From contig QKWP01002055.1 in NCBI GenBank assembly GCA_003550325.1, positions 1 through 64,000 on the forward strand: DNA of 64,000 bases, in the 5' to 3' direction. The notes beneath the pieces are model-generated. The model searched no databases, was not told the DNA's origin, and was given only the letters and a program-made list of their open reading frames with translations. The position numbers and the translations under genes are program-made. Below are positions 34,488-46,457 of the stretch, piece after piece (position 1 is the first letter of the stretch; each line of letters starts with the position of its first letter). The stretch comes from Gigaspora rosea (lineage: Eukaryota; Glomeromycota; Glomeromycetes; Diversisporales; Gigasporaceae).

Positions 34488-35988
34488 TTAAACTTTTTTA
34501 TAAATTTGGAATACCTCATATTCTTCCACTGAAAAACCTGAATCATCATTTCTAATAGGTATTTCATATGTAGCACGAAAACAATAACTAATTGTATCAA
34601 CTTGAAAATCAACACCAAGCAAACCAAGATCACAACCACCCCCAAAATATGGTCCAAAGCCATCATTAAAACAAAATACAAACTTTGATAGCTTTATGCG
34701 ACTTAAAATAGAATTTTTGACAATGCCATTTTTCAATGAAAAAATAAAGCTTTCTTTGCAGCTGACAAATTGAGTACTTGATGATTTTTTCCATTCAATA
34801 GGATTATATTTCATCGGTGTTTTTAACCTTTATAACTACAACTGTATTTTTCTGATTATTGCATAAATTCCAAAATGCTTCAGGAGCAAAGCCATCTCTG
34901 CTTCCACGAAGAATTAAATTAAATTCATAAGGATTATTTATTGTAAAATATATATAAGATTTCTTATCAATCCATGAAGCGATTTCAGCTGCATGTGTTT
35001 CACTAATTACTTTTGAAAATATTCCAGTCGTTCTAGTCGGTAATGTTTGTATTAAAATTTTACGAGGAGGAAGAATTATTGATGATATCTGCTTGTCAGA
35101 ATTAGCAAGTCTTTTTAATATATCATTCCAAAGAGTTTTTTCAAGAATCCTTTGATATGGCTGTACATTATCAATAATGTCATCATTAGATATTTGAAAA
35201 TAACGGATAAACGGTAAACAATTTATTAGAGTAGTCTTTAAAGATTGAAAATTTTCATTAGACCAGTCTTCAGAATTAGATGGTAAACTAGGATTTTGAG
35301 CAATTCCCCAAGTAATAACATATTTCCAAATTTTTCCTTCATCCATTTGTAAATCATCACGTCTAATAAGTGATACTAAAGCACTTTCCGGAAGAGAAAT
35401 GAAATCTTCAGTGTCAAAAACTTTATCTGGATATTTTGCTATAATGTTATTGCACCAATTATGTAGATCTTGAAGGTTGTTATTTTGAATACTTGCTTTA
35501 TAAACATGAGCAAAGCGTAATCGAAGCCAGGAAGCTTTAGTTTTAATTAAATGATTTTCAAAATATTTAGCCAACTCCTCGAGAAGAAAATTATTAGACA
35601 TAATCATTAATTCAAAAATAAATGATGAATCAAGATTATCTAATGAAATCACTCCGTAAATATACCTTTATAAAAAAAATTTATCTTAACAATCTACTAA
35701 AAATATATAATAATATATTAAATATTCTATAACTTACTTGATGATTATTTCAAATAACTGAATCGAGACATGTTTCAAATTAATTATTTTAATATTATCT
35801 GAATTCTTATTAATCTTATCTAACTCGTTACGTAAATATGAAGACCTGTATTTTAAAATAGTTGAATGTGCCTGAAATATTTTTGTATCAGGGGATTCAC
35901 CAACATTAATAATTACATTATAGTCTTCTTTGTCATTAAGAAGTTCAAGATAATTTTTTGAAAGGCTTTCAAAGAATTTTATTTCCAT
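34488..35988 (-). pseudogene. BTB-BACK-TLDc protein, left copy, with TLDc frameshift
   Basis: Exons 35988-35738 and 35665-34488 (donor GTAAGT, phase kept). Residues 1-~100 are a BTB domain (YNVIINVGESPDTKIFQAHS, TILKYRSSYLRNEL), then a BACK-like helical region (FLLEELAKYFENHLI, DFISLPESALVSLI, IWKYVITWGI). A TLDc domain starts near residue 265 (SKVISETHAAEIASWID, LRGSRDGFAPEAFW, IKVKNTDEI). BTB proteins of this type are usually Cullin-3 adaptors; TLDc domains are linked to oxidative-stress responses and V-ATPase regulation. Relative to the right copy, 11 bases are missing near 34808, where the other copy reads ILGGYNPIEW. The frame stops after DEI. The rest of the TLDc domain (NPIEWKKSSSTQ to FQIYKKV) continues in another frame to 34488. 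A product truncated in TLDc could still be made. Confidence 0.82.
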
Positions 35989-36851
35989 TTTAAATCAAAG
36001 CGAAATTCTGTAAGAAACAATATTTACTAATTCAGTATCGGTATTACTTTGTAGAAAAAAAATGGATTGTTACACTGCCTCCTGTAGGTTGCAGATACAA
36101 ATATCAAATTGTCATTCATAATACGGCCAATCAAATTATAAAGAAAACAAAGTTAAAAATCCATTAGTCGGTCGATCAAACTTTGTATTATATATAATAA
36201 AATTATTGTGACAAATAATTTTTAAAATACTATTTATGCATGCATGTGATATATAACAAAAATTTATATTTTATATGACATTTTTAAGATGCAACTAGAA
36301 CTATTTGAAGTTTTTTTTTTTATTAAAATACTTAAATATGTAAATAAAAAAACAGGACCAAAGTTTAAACTGAATTAATAATATTGTTATTGATAAACTA
36401 TTTTAATTTTCACTGAATTTATATTTTTAGTTTGATCATAATTTATTAAATATTAAAAAAAAATCGCATAATAATTTAATAATTAATTGATGTGCCATTC
36501 TTAATATGTAGAATCCTTTAATAATAATAATTGTTCCTAATAAAATACTTTAATTGAATATTTAATACAGTAATTAATTGATGTATTATTCTTAATAGAA
36601 TCCTAAAATCTACGCTACAATCGAATAACACTACAGCCTAAAAATATTGGATTTGTTGTTGTGCTGATGATGTCATTGAATTTTCTACCGGGGTAAGCTA
36701 ATGGTAGTATATTATTACCATCTAATCCGATTGTAAAACCATATGTGAAAAAAACAAAGAGTTCGAAATAATTTGCACAGAGGTTCTTTAAGAACCATAT
36801 TAAAAATATAAATCGATTTTTTTTTACCTCATCAAAAATAGTACTAGCAAT
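35989..36851. other. Upstream flank of the left BTB-TLDc gene
   Basis: No gene seen. Includes the promoter side of the gene; closely mirrored at 53620-54180 in the right arm ('cacatgcatgcataaatagt' when read on that strand). Confidence 0.6.
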
Positions 36852-37252
36852 TAGGGATGGGCACGGTCACAAACGGTCACAATTTTCATAGCCGATTTGC
36901 TAAATACTGAGATGATTTTTTACTTTTGAGCTCTTAATGAAAGTTGGTAAGAATTAAATTCTGGTCATCCCATCTTATAAGTGGAAAGAACGATACCTTC
37001 TCTGGAACTCGGAATTTCAAAATTTGTAACGTCATGACCGGTCATTAACCGACGGTCAATGACCGGTCATGACGTTACAAATTTTGAAATTCCGAGTTCC
37101 AGAGAAGGTATCGTTCTTTCCACTTATAAGATGGGATGACCAGAATTTAATTCTTACCAACTTTCATTAAGAGCTCAAAAGTAAAAAATCATCTCAGTAT
37201 TTAGCAAATCGGCTATGAAAATTGTGACCGTTTGTAACCGTGCCCATCCCTA
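36852..37252. mobile_element. hAT-type palindromic MITE, near-perfect 200-bp arms
   Basis: Starts TAGGGATGGGCACGGT and ends with its complement. The arms pair almost base for base around a GACCGGTCATTAACCGACGG centre near 37050. Flanks CTAGCAAT (36844-36851) and CTAACAAT (37253-37260) are an 8-bp duplication with one mismatch. No coding capacity. The corresponding stretch of the right arm is lost at the 53539-53599 poly-T run, so its age relative to the duplication cannot be read. Confidence 0.9.
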
Positions 37253-38119
37253 CTAACAATATACTAGGAACAGCATTTTTGCTCCAAAAGCTATTCAAAA
37301 GCTTTCTTATTATCTTTAAAATATTAATACAATTTCAATAACAATTTCCAACTCACAATTAGATTCTAATATCATTTGAACATTTGCTCTTATCTTCAAA
37401 AACTCCCATATCACTTTGATAGTAATTTTTAAAATTTTGCAACACAATTTGTAATATAAGCTAAGTCCTATCTTTAAATTTTGAACCATAGGCATTGTAA
37501 AGCTTTAGACAAAAGCTCCATTATCAAATATATGAAACTTTATATTTTTATGCAATTTACCTTTTTGTAAAAGTTTTATCTTTAAATTTTGATTTTGAGA
37601 TTTTGAAAGCTATGACTTTGTTGAATATAATACAAAATTTTATATATATTGCAATTGAAAAAAAGTTTTGATAGTTTTAAAAAAGTGCAAATCTACTAAT
37701 AAATCAACCAATAAATGTTATAATATATATATAAGTTTTAAAAATTGACCAATTAATTGATTTTTTAACAATACTAAAAACAGTACAAAAAACTGATATT
37801 TAAACTAGAGTTGTGAAATTACTGTAATTTGATATTTAATTAGTTAAGTTTTGATAAACTATTTTTTATATCATTTGTAATTTAAATAAATATATAATTT
37901 GAAATTCCTAAAAGAAATTTTCTGTATTACAAAGTGAATTATCTATTCAAATCAAATAATAATTAATACATAATAAATTTTTAAAGCTTGTATTTTATGT
38001 TTGTAATATAATAAAAATAACATAAAATTTAATTTACTAAATTAAAAAGTATGGTAGTCATATTATATAAAACACTTTTTATTTGGGTTATACATATTAA
38101 GATTTTTATTATTAAAACC

Positions 38120-38400
38120 TAGGGGTTTAAAATTCATATTAAATCAAATATTAGATTAATTTGAATTTGATCAAACCAAATTAACTCTAATTTGAATTAG
38201 ATTTGATTCAAATATTTGAATTTGAATTTGATTTGAATTTTAATTTTTAATAGTAAATTTCAAATCAAATCAAATTTAACCATATTTGAATTTGATCAAA
38301 TTTGTATTTGATTAAATCAAATATAGTTAAATTTAAATTTGAATTTGTCCAAATATTAGAATCATATTTGAAGATCAAATCAAATTGTAGACCCTATTGA
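38120..38400. repeat. Low-complexity CAAATTTGAATTTGAT tract
   Basis: Simple AT-rich repeat of 'tttgaatttgat' units in both orientations; its mirror in the right arm is 52170-52440. No other feature. The stretches 37253-38119 and 38401-39329 on either side are gene-free arm sequence. Confidence 0.8.
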
Positions 38401-39329
38401 AAATATAGATAATACAAGTAGAATATATTGAGTTGGTTATTATTATTAAAATGAAATTGAAGTTAAAAAATATGAACATAAATAGATATAGATCAGTCCT
38501 GAAAAGACTAATAAGAACTTATATCTTTAGAATTATCAAGGCACTTTAAGCAAGCACTGTTTGTTCTCTTCATTTTCATATATTTCTTGATAATCAAATT
38601 CTATAATATAACTATCCATCCATACTGCCTTAAAAATGATGCCAAACCTTCTTTAGCAAAATACTTTATATTTATGAATTTGCTAAAGTATATACATTCA
38701 ATGATGTTTTCAAACTTTCAATGCTTTAAGTAAAGTTTGTTGAATTAGTTGATTAATGTTGCAATTGTTACTTGTCCAATTACAAAATTCTTTTTAAACC
38801 TTAATATTAAAAAATAATAAATATAGTAATAATTAAGAACTATGAATATCAATATTTCTAATTTGCTATGAAAAATTCTATCATCATTCACCAAATAGGA
38901 TTTACACATTTCCTCTATTGGATGAAAAATTTCTGCTATAGTTAATTAAATAATAGTATTGTTGAATAGTATAAAGCATAATAGTCAAATACTATACTAA
39001 AATTTTGTAAAAAATTTTTTTGTTAAAACACAAAAGGTAGCTATATAAATAAAATTTAAATCACTGGCTATTTTTGAAAAAATTGCTTTTTTTAAATATT
39101 TTATGTTACACCCAATCTTAGAATTTGATTTGTAAATAAAGAGTAGCATAGCATATTTTGTCTCCAATCAGGAGCAGCATTTACAAAAATTAGGGATTAC
39201 TACAAGGTGAACAATAACTATGAATCAAATCATAATCAGATGATTGAATAATAATGGAATGGCACACTGCTGCATCACAGCCAGTGTGTCATTCCATCAA
39301 TATTTCAATAATAAATAGAATTTATTGTA

Positions 39330-40010
39330 CTTGCTATAGTGTACAAGTGATTTAGATATGGTTATATTAGTTTTATATTGGAATGGACATGATTTCTATA
39401 GTGATTTGCTATAAAAATTCTGGTTTATTGTATTTACTCACTATAGTAATGCAAATAACTTAGACATTGTTATTTTGAATTGGAATAAATGTGATTTCTA
39501 TAGTGATTTACTGCAAAAAATTCTGGTTTACTGTACTTACTAACTATTGCAGCAATACAAGCGATTTAGATATGGTTATGTAAGTTTTGTATTGGAATAA
39601 ACATGATTTCTATAGTGATTTACTGTAAAAAATTCTTACAGACTATTGTGGTAATACAAGTGATTTAGATATGATTATGTTTTTTTTATTGGAATAAACA
39701 TGATTTCTATAGTAATTTACTGTATTTTATTATTCTTACTCACTATAGTTGATATGAGTGATTTAAATATGGTTATAATAGTTTTATATTGAAATAAACA
39801 TGATTTCTATAGTGATTTAGTGTAAAAAATATTTACAAAGTTAGTTTTACATTGGAATGAACATGATTTCTATAGTAATTTACTATAAAAAATTCTTACA
39901 GCTATTGTGATGGTACAAGTGATTTAGATACAGTATGTTTATGTTAGTTTGGTATTGAAATGAACATGATTTCTATAGCAATTTACTGCAAAAAATTCAG
40001 CTTTACTGTA
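39330..40010. repeat. Tandem array, about seven ~100-bp units
   Basis: 'gatttagatatggttat' followed by 'ggaataaacatgatttctat', 'agtgatttactgtaaaaaat' and 'ctcactatagt' recurs every ~95-115 bp. It is absent from the right arm, in a ~5.2-kb left-arm-only segment (39300-44500). Confidence 0.8.
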
Positions 40011-42125
40011 CTTACAAGCTATAATAATATCTACAAGGTTTCAAATAGTTATATAGCACACTATTTCCTGAACAAAACAAATATACATTGTCACCATAAT
40101 AAGCACACCCAATGTTTCATTTTATTATTTGTTCATTTTCTTTAGTTTTTTTATTTTCCTTTATATGCCTGACCTAATAGCAGGGTTGGCAATAGAGCTC
40201 AATGAAGCACAATAGAGCTGTGAATAGCACCAATAGAGCTTTAATAGAGCCAATAGATACTAGCTTTTTGAGCTCCATTAGCTACATAGTCAATACTGCC
40301 TAATGGATATGATAGATGTCAATTTGTAATAATATAAAAGTAAATTAAAAATTTTCTTATTACCAGGCATGAGCATATTATTTATATTAATTTTTTATCA
40401 CTTTGCTTTGTACAATATCCAATTACAATTATTCTATTAGAAAATAGAATTAAAAGATTATAAAAAATAATAACAAAGTAATGTTTATAAAATAATTATT
40501 AATGATAATAATTTTTTCCTTTGTCTATAATTTTAATTTCAAAGTAAAATATCCCACAATCTGAAGGGAATGGATGATTTGCTCAAATAACAGCAGCTTT
40601 ATAGTCATCAGGAATTTAATTAAAATTTTTTTAATAAATTAAAAGGGTAATTATGATATTCTTTAAATACCAATGATTACAATAGCACATTAAATATGTT
40701 TCTACAAGATTTCTCATTTTCATATTACCCGTATAATTCACTTTAAGACAGTTGAATCTATGTCAATAAACAGTAATTTGTCTTTAACATCCCATGCAGT
40801 CAGCAAAACAATATCATTGTATGAAGTTATTAAATCTAAATCTCTCATCACTGCAGGTTCAGATCTTTTGTTAATGAACAAATGTAATTTACAGGAACTC
40901 AATATGATTTATGTACACAGAACCCTTTTGTCAGATACTTTTCCCCGAAATCTGGTAATGATATTTTTACTATAATTAGTAGCGAAGATAAAATTAAAAA
41001 AGAGGAGTGTGTATATGTATTTGTATACTGTACTAGTGTTACAAACTTATTGTTACAGCTAAACGATAAATATATTCATAAATTAGTCTTGTCAATATTG
41101 ATATATTTGTTTGTGTAATCCCTGCGAATAACCATGAATAGGTGATGCGGATAGTTGTGAATAAGGATTTGAATTTGTGTAATATTTAGTTATTGAATGC
41201 GAAGAAGACAATAACTACGTAATCTTTTAGCATGATTATGTGGGAAGTATTGTAGGTAAAGCTATTATACAATTATAAGTCAAATTAAAATCAAATAATT
41301 CAACCATCTATTAACAATAGAGCTTGACAATGTTATGTGAACCTGATAAAACAGTATTGGAATAAATATCCAGAAAAACAGTCAAGGAAGGACTCTGAAG
41401 TTTTTAAAAATGATGAAAAAATTAAAATACTAAGCATATCAGAAATTTTGATGTCAATGTAAATAGTAGTAGTAGACTAATCAAAATCAAAATTGGTTTA
41501 TCTCAGAACTGTGATAAAATATTTTATAATCAATCCTTAAAATAATATATAGTTAAAAATAAGAATAAAGTGGAAATTAGCCTCATTACATTTTTAAATA
41601 AAATTTAAATACTATTAAGCAATTATCAAGAAACTATATTAAAAAATGTAAAAAACCCTCTAAGCAATGATTGAGTTCGAACATGTCTTGAAAGTAAATT
41701 CAGTTTGATCTTTTATATTGTTTATGACAATTCAATCTATATTCAATAAAATATAAATGTATAACCATAATATTTGTTGTTATAATTCAAAAGAATATTA
41801 GCATTGAGTTTATGTAGATAATAATGTTAATGCCAACCAATCAAATTTTGAGTTATGGACAGAATGCACTCGTTAGAATTTTTAAATTCATATATGTTTA
41901 AAGCTTTAATGTGCGCTGTATTTATTATAAATTTTATATGCTTGTTTTTATGTGCACTACAGCGCACCAGGAACCATATGTAATGTGTGGCCCACCCACA
42001 ATTTGATGCTGAATTTTAGACACTATCTACTACTCACCTGCCAGCTTTCCGACAATGACCATAATCTTTTTAAAATTTTGCACATTCAGAAAAAGTGGAT
42101 GTCTTATACTGTCTTATACTGTAGA
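40011..42125. other. Gene-free left-arm-specific sequence
   Basis: No gene recognised. 40190-40330 has 'gccaatagagctttaataga'-like motifs seen also at 8310-8360. A 71-codon plus frame at 40760-40975 has no recognisable domain. Confidence 0.4.
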
Positions 42126-42138
42126 AACATTTTATTAG

Positions 42139-43477
42139 TTTTTTTTTGTTTTTTTTTTTTTTTTTTTTTTTTTTTNGCTCCTGCCCCAAACTTTATTAAT
42201 ACTTAAGTGGATTGACATTTGGTAGTGCCGTAAATACATACATATTATATACCAGTATTGAGACTAGAACTTCAGGCTATAAACCTATTATCCACGGCTA
42301 AAACCCACCAGAGCCTTCTGTATTCCCATTTATATAGATGACCTGGATTTGTACATCCCTTTACAACCAACGATCCACATTCACATGTCTGCCACTTTGC
42401 CACATTTCCTAATTCATCATTTCCAATTTGGTGTGTGTTGCCAGGTAGGCGCTTAATGCTTCCAATTTGGTGTACCTGAAATCTGGTATTACCCAGAAAG
42501 TCCCTTACTAGCGTACTTCTCAGGGTTCGTATCTCAAGCCATGCAGCTGTCTCTACCACATTGGGTAAGTATCTCAAGTCTGCATGCTGCCGCAACCAGC
42601 CGGTTTTCTGCGACTTGAGGACCCAGGATTTAACGTTCCGAATTTGGAGATGTGCGAACGACTGTACTTCCTGCTATGGTGGCAAGGTATCTGGGCATGT
42701 TTCGCAAATGCTTCCAATGCCGAATATAGTTGGGTGGCATCATGAGGCTAGGGAGAACCCGATCACTACTACATGCACTTATACCAGCATATATCCGTAC
42801 TGGTGGTCCCAAACTCTCTTAGCGTTCAAAGACTCCCATATAGGTACGCCCAGAGCTCCATTGGGTCTTGACATGTACACGTCTCCATGTTTTCACTTCT
42901 TATTGGCCAATTAGTTCCGTCTGCCCTTGCAAGGTTCATTCCGATCCCCAATACTCACATCCAACCTTCCTTCCAACCTTTACCAATCCCTCCCAAACTA
43001 CCAAGCCAGTTAGCCCGGAAGGATTGGTCAGCCCGGCTTTATGTGCCTGACAGACTCCCTCTCCTTGGTACCTAATTCCGTAACATAGGTCCTTTTCCTC
43101 CAGTACGACTCCGGCGGCCAGGTTGGCGTCCCCTCTTGCCATAGGGCTTTTTCCGTCCGGTTCTTCAGTCTTCAGCTGGAATTCTGGTCTTCTGTAGTAC
43201 CGTTGTAAGATCTTCCTTACCTCCTTGCTCGGGACTTGCCAAACGGGTTTCAATTGTTCCGGTCCCTTGGATTTGTTTGTGTAACTTATACAACTAAGCC
43301 GATGCTCTCATTCAAGATGGTGGTACCAAGATTACAGGTAATATACCCGACCGATCGATGAACAAATGTTACCATAACACAGGCCTATTTTCTAATTAGT
43401 CTTCAGTGGGATTTGAACTCTAGACCTGTCGCTTGGGGGTGACAACCAGACAGCTTCTCTATGTCGTCACACCCTTT
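42139..43477 (-). mobile_element. tRNA-headed retroposon (long SINE-like), 1.34 kb
   Basis: On the minus strand it starts with a tRNA-like head near 43475 holding a B-box-like GAGTTCAAATCCCAC, and ends in a poly(A) tail (poly-T at 42139-42175 on the plus strand, with one N). It is flanked by a 13-bp duplication with one mismatch, AACATTTTATTAG (42126-42138) and AACATTTTATAAG (43478-43490). Base composition is clearly less AT-rich than its surroundings. Its body has several short open frames (one ending near a CECGSLVVKGC motif), none assignable. The features point to LINE-machinery mobilisation. It is long for a SINE. Confidence 0.75.
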
Positions 43478-43965
43478 AACATTTTATAAGTTTATTAATG
43501 AAGTTTTCAAAACTTAAAATGATTATATAGAATTTGTGATTATAGAAAGTAATTACAGAGAAGTACTATTGCTGTTCATAGTTGATTCTTTGATTAACAT
43601 CACTTTCTAGAACTCTCAGAAAGATTATAAAATGAAATGAACATATAAAATAAATATATGAAAGTAAAAAAAGATAGATCAATTTCATTGGTTAATGTAA
43701 ATCAGGTGATTGGTAGAGTCATTCAAAGCATTAATTGGTTGATTATTTTTTAGAGATACTTCAACTAAAGGATGATGTTAACTAAAATATTAACTTCAAA
43801 TCATCTTAATTCAAATATTAAATCTAGATTAGATTTTGAATTTAAATTAAGAATTTGGAAAATTTCTAGTACACTAGACATTTTTATTTAATATATAGAA
43901 TAATTATTGCTAGCCACCTTTGAAAAATAACTAAAGTAATTTAGTCTATTTTTACATGGATATAA

Positions 43966-44493
43966 GGGGGCATCCATAAATAACGTTATGTACCCCCTCA
44001 TAGTAGCGCTGGACCCCCCCTACAATATAAAAAAATTTTTCAAAATCTGTATGTTTATATATATATAATTTTACAAAAACTTATATATATTATGATCCAG
44101 TAGTCTAATCTGGATGATTTTGGTACCATTCGATTCGTCTCTATGAGACGAATCCAATGGTACCAAAATTATTTCATTTAGATTACTGGATCACATTTTA
44201 TTAACGAAATACTATTGATTTTATAGTAATTTTATAAGAAAACATCATAACCAATAGTATTTGTTAATAAAACGTGACCCAGTGCTCCAAATCAAATGAA
44301 ATTAGTACCATTCGAATCCTCACCTCGAGACGATTCGAATGGTACCAAAATCATCCAATTTGGACCACTGGTTCAAGTTTTAGACAAATTTTAATAAAAA
44401 AATTGCGTTATGTTGGGGGGACCCCCTACATAGTGAAAAATCGTTATATTTTGGGGGACCCCCCCAAACATAACGTTATTTATGGATGCCCCC
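43966..44493. mobile_element. TIR element GGGGGCATCCATAAATAACG with TAA duplication
   Basis: Exact inverted ends over ~24 bp including the palindromic AACGTT. TAA flanks both sides (43963-43965, 44494-44496). A 3-bp TWA duplication would suit PIF/Harbinger, tentatively. Inside are two internal palindromes with GGTACCATTCGA arms (44115-44175 and 44305-44350) and C-runs next to each end. Confidence 0.8.
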
Positions 44494-44908
44494 TAAATAA
44501 AAATTTTTGTATTTATCTGTTATATAAACAATAAATTAATTATACATAAATATATATCAAATAACAATTATTATAAAATGCACTTATTAGTCATCTAATA
44601 TGTCACATGTTAATTTTATTTATATAAAATTTTAATAAAATACATATAAAATTACTATAAACTTTGAAACAATGATATTCTTTAATCTACATATTATTTT
44701 AAAATTAAATTTGTGATTATATAAAGCAAAAAGAAAATAAACTTAACTTTTATACCAAGTTATATTTCTGTCATTTTTATACAAATCAAAAATGAACTTT
44801 GTCAAAAACAAATTCTTACCAATTTTAAGTTAATAAGTATATGTAAAATCATGCTATAAACAACTTTACTTAGAAAATTAGAGTAGGTTACCTTGTAAAA
44901 AAATAGGT

Positions 44909-45271
44909 TATATATGTACTAAAGCTAAAATTTTTAGATTTTTAGTATAAAACTTTTTTTTATTAGAGTAATCTACTTTGGGCTCTTAAGCAAAGTTGTT
45001 TGGCATGAAATTTTACTTATACTCAAAGTTAAAACACACTTTCTTAAACCCTTTACTAAATAAAAAATAGGGTTAAATTTAGAAAAAAAATGGGTTTTCC
45101 TAACTTTAATTTATTGTTCACTTACAAAAAGTCTAAAAAAGCACATTTTGACTCTAAATATAAGTAAAATTACATGCCAAGCAACTTTGCTTAAGAGCCC
45201 AAAGTAGATTATTCTAATAAATAAAAGGTTTATATTGAAAACCTAAAAATTTTAACTTTAGTATATATAAG
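44909..45271. mobile_element. Fold-back MITE at the inner end of the left arm
   Basis: Arms of ~150 bp: 'ctttgggctcttaagcaaag' and 'aaaattttacttatac' at left are mirrored at 45150-45270. Loop around 45080. No gene. Confidence 0.75.
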
Positions 45272-45302
45272 ATATTAGAAAGTTTTAAGAAGTATTGATT
45301 AA

Positions 45303-45748
45303 TAGGATGCGATAGTTACTCAACAAAGCCTACCGTAGTGCACTGACCAAAAGACCTGGGCTTATACAAAATACCTGTCAAAAAACTTACAAAAGACTGG
45401 ATATATTACATAGCAGTGGGTCTGTACTACAAGAATAAAATTTAAGCATTTACACATTTCACAATTACAATAAGCAGTCTAAAAATTTAAAAACATCTAT
45501 ATTTAATTAATAGAGTTCTTGTACTTTGCACTGGGTATTTTGCAATAGAGGTATTGAAAAAGGTGGTACTTTGGTTAGTGCACTATGGTATATAGGTTAA
45601 CACTTTTTATTAATAAAATTAGTGTTAAACAATAGAGTATAATGAATAATTGCTAAGTAATTATTTCTTATACTCTATTGTATAACACTAATTTTATTAA
45701 TAAAAAAGTATTAAACTATATAGGGTTGCTGATCAACTATCACATTCT
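45303..45748. mobile_element. Inverted-repeat MITE with internal hairpin
   Basis: 'ggatgcgatagtt' at left and 'aactatcacattc' at right are inverted. Within it, 45601-45645 and 45670-45715 form a ~45-bp hairpin ('ttattaataaaattagtgtt', 'caatagagtata'). Confidence 0.6.
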
Positions 45749-45809
45749 TTTAGTTAACAGCTTTTGAAACTTTCGATGAACCTATTTTTCTTATCTCTTT
45801 GTACATTAT

Positions 45810-45827
45810 GCAGGCAAATTTGCCTGC
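45810..45827. repeat. 18-bp perfect palindrome, left copy
   Basis: GCAGGCAAATTTGCCTGC, self-complementary. An identical copy sits at 49894-49911. The two bracket the piggyBac relic and the palindrome at 48966, 4.1 kb apart, and could be terminal motifs of a composite element. No clear direct duplication next to them. Confidence 0.7.
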
Positions 45828-46457
45828 GAAATTTGATTTTTGTACTATTACTAAAAAACGAAATAGGAGAGGTCCCCCCAAAATATATTTAATCCAATTT
45901 GGTTAGATTTGAATGATATTATCATAAGGTAATATCTGTATAAAACATGGTAATGATCATCAAATACTAACTGAAAGTTGCACTTATCGTGCATTACTGC
46001 GCCACACATTTGTCGATCGAACTTAAAAAAGTTTTATCGAATATATCGATGTATATATAGTTTTTTTTTGAAACTATATATACAAGATTATTGTTTATAC
46101 GTTTTGTTCTAAAAAGGCAAGTGTTTTGATTTTTATAAGTCATAAATGCTTATTGTTTAATGACGTTATTCATTTTTTATCAAAAATATTAATCGTGTTT
46201 AAAAAAAATTACACTTTTTTTTCCCATGAATGAATATATACAGGACAGTATAAATAATACAGTTATGTTCCATGATCAGACAATTTTTATTGTAAAGCAA
46301 AAGCTCTTATTAATTTTTAAAATAAAAATTCGATTTTCGCTAACTTATATAGTAAAATTTACAAATATTTGAGTGTAAGATAAGACGATAAATTACACTT
46401 AGTTTAAAATTAGTAATTTATATTTTAAACGAATATTTATTTTTTAGCTTATTTACA

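Larger units (their letters stand above)
30150..44895. repeat. Left arm of a >33-kb inverted duplication
   Basis: Reading this arm in reverse complement reproduces the right arm (49940-64000) in order. Anchor pairs: 30152 with ~63995 ('tttacgcgaatatcagccaa'), 31020-31100 with 63045-63130, 32030-32200 with 58806-58975, 33230-33685 with 57290-57705, the BTB-TLDc genes, 36060-36240 with 53900-54090, 37700-38030 with 52890-53200, 38400-38870 with 51770-52170, 38870-39060 with 50690-50880, 44640-44890 with 49940-50345. Divergence and indels are visible throughout. The left limit may lie beyond 30150, because the partner runs off the window. Confidence 0.85.

Noticed and set aside
42272-43253. Protein-coding gene in the less AT-rich block
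   Set aside because: Several overlapping short frames on both strands, none with a recognisable domain; block is bounded as a retroposon.
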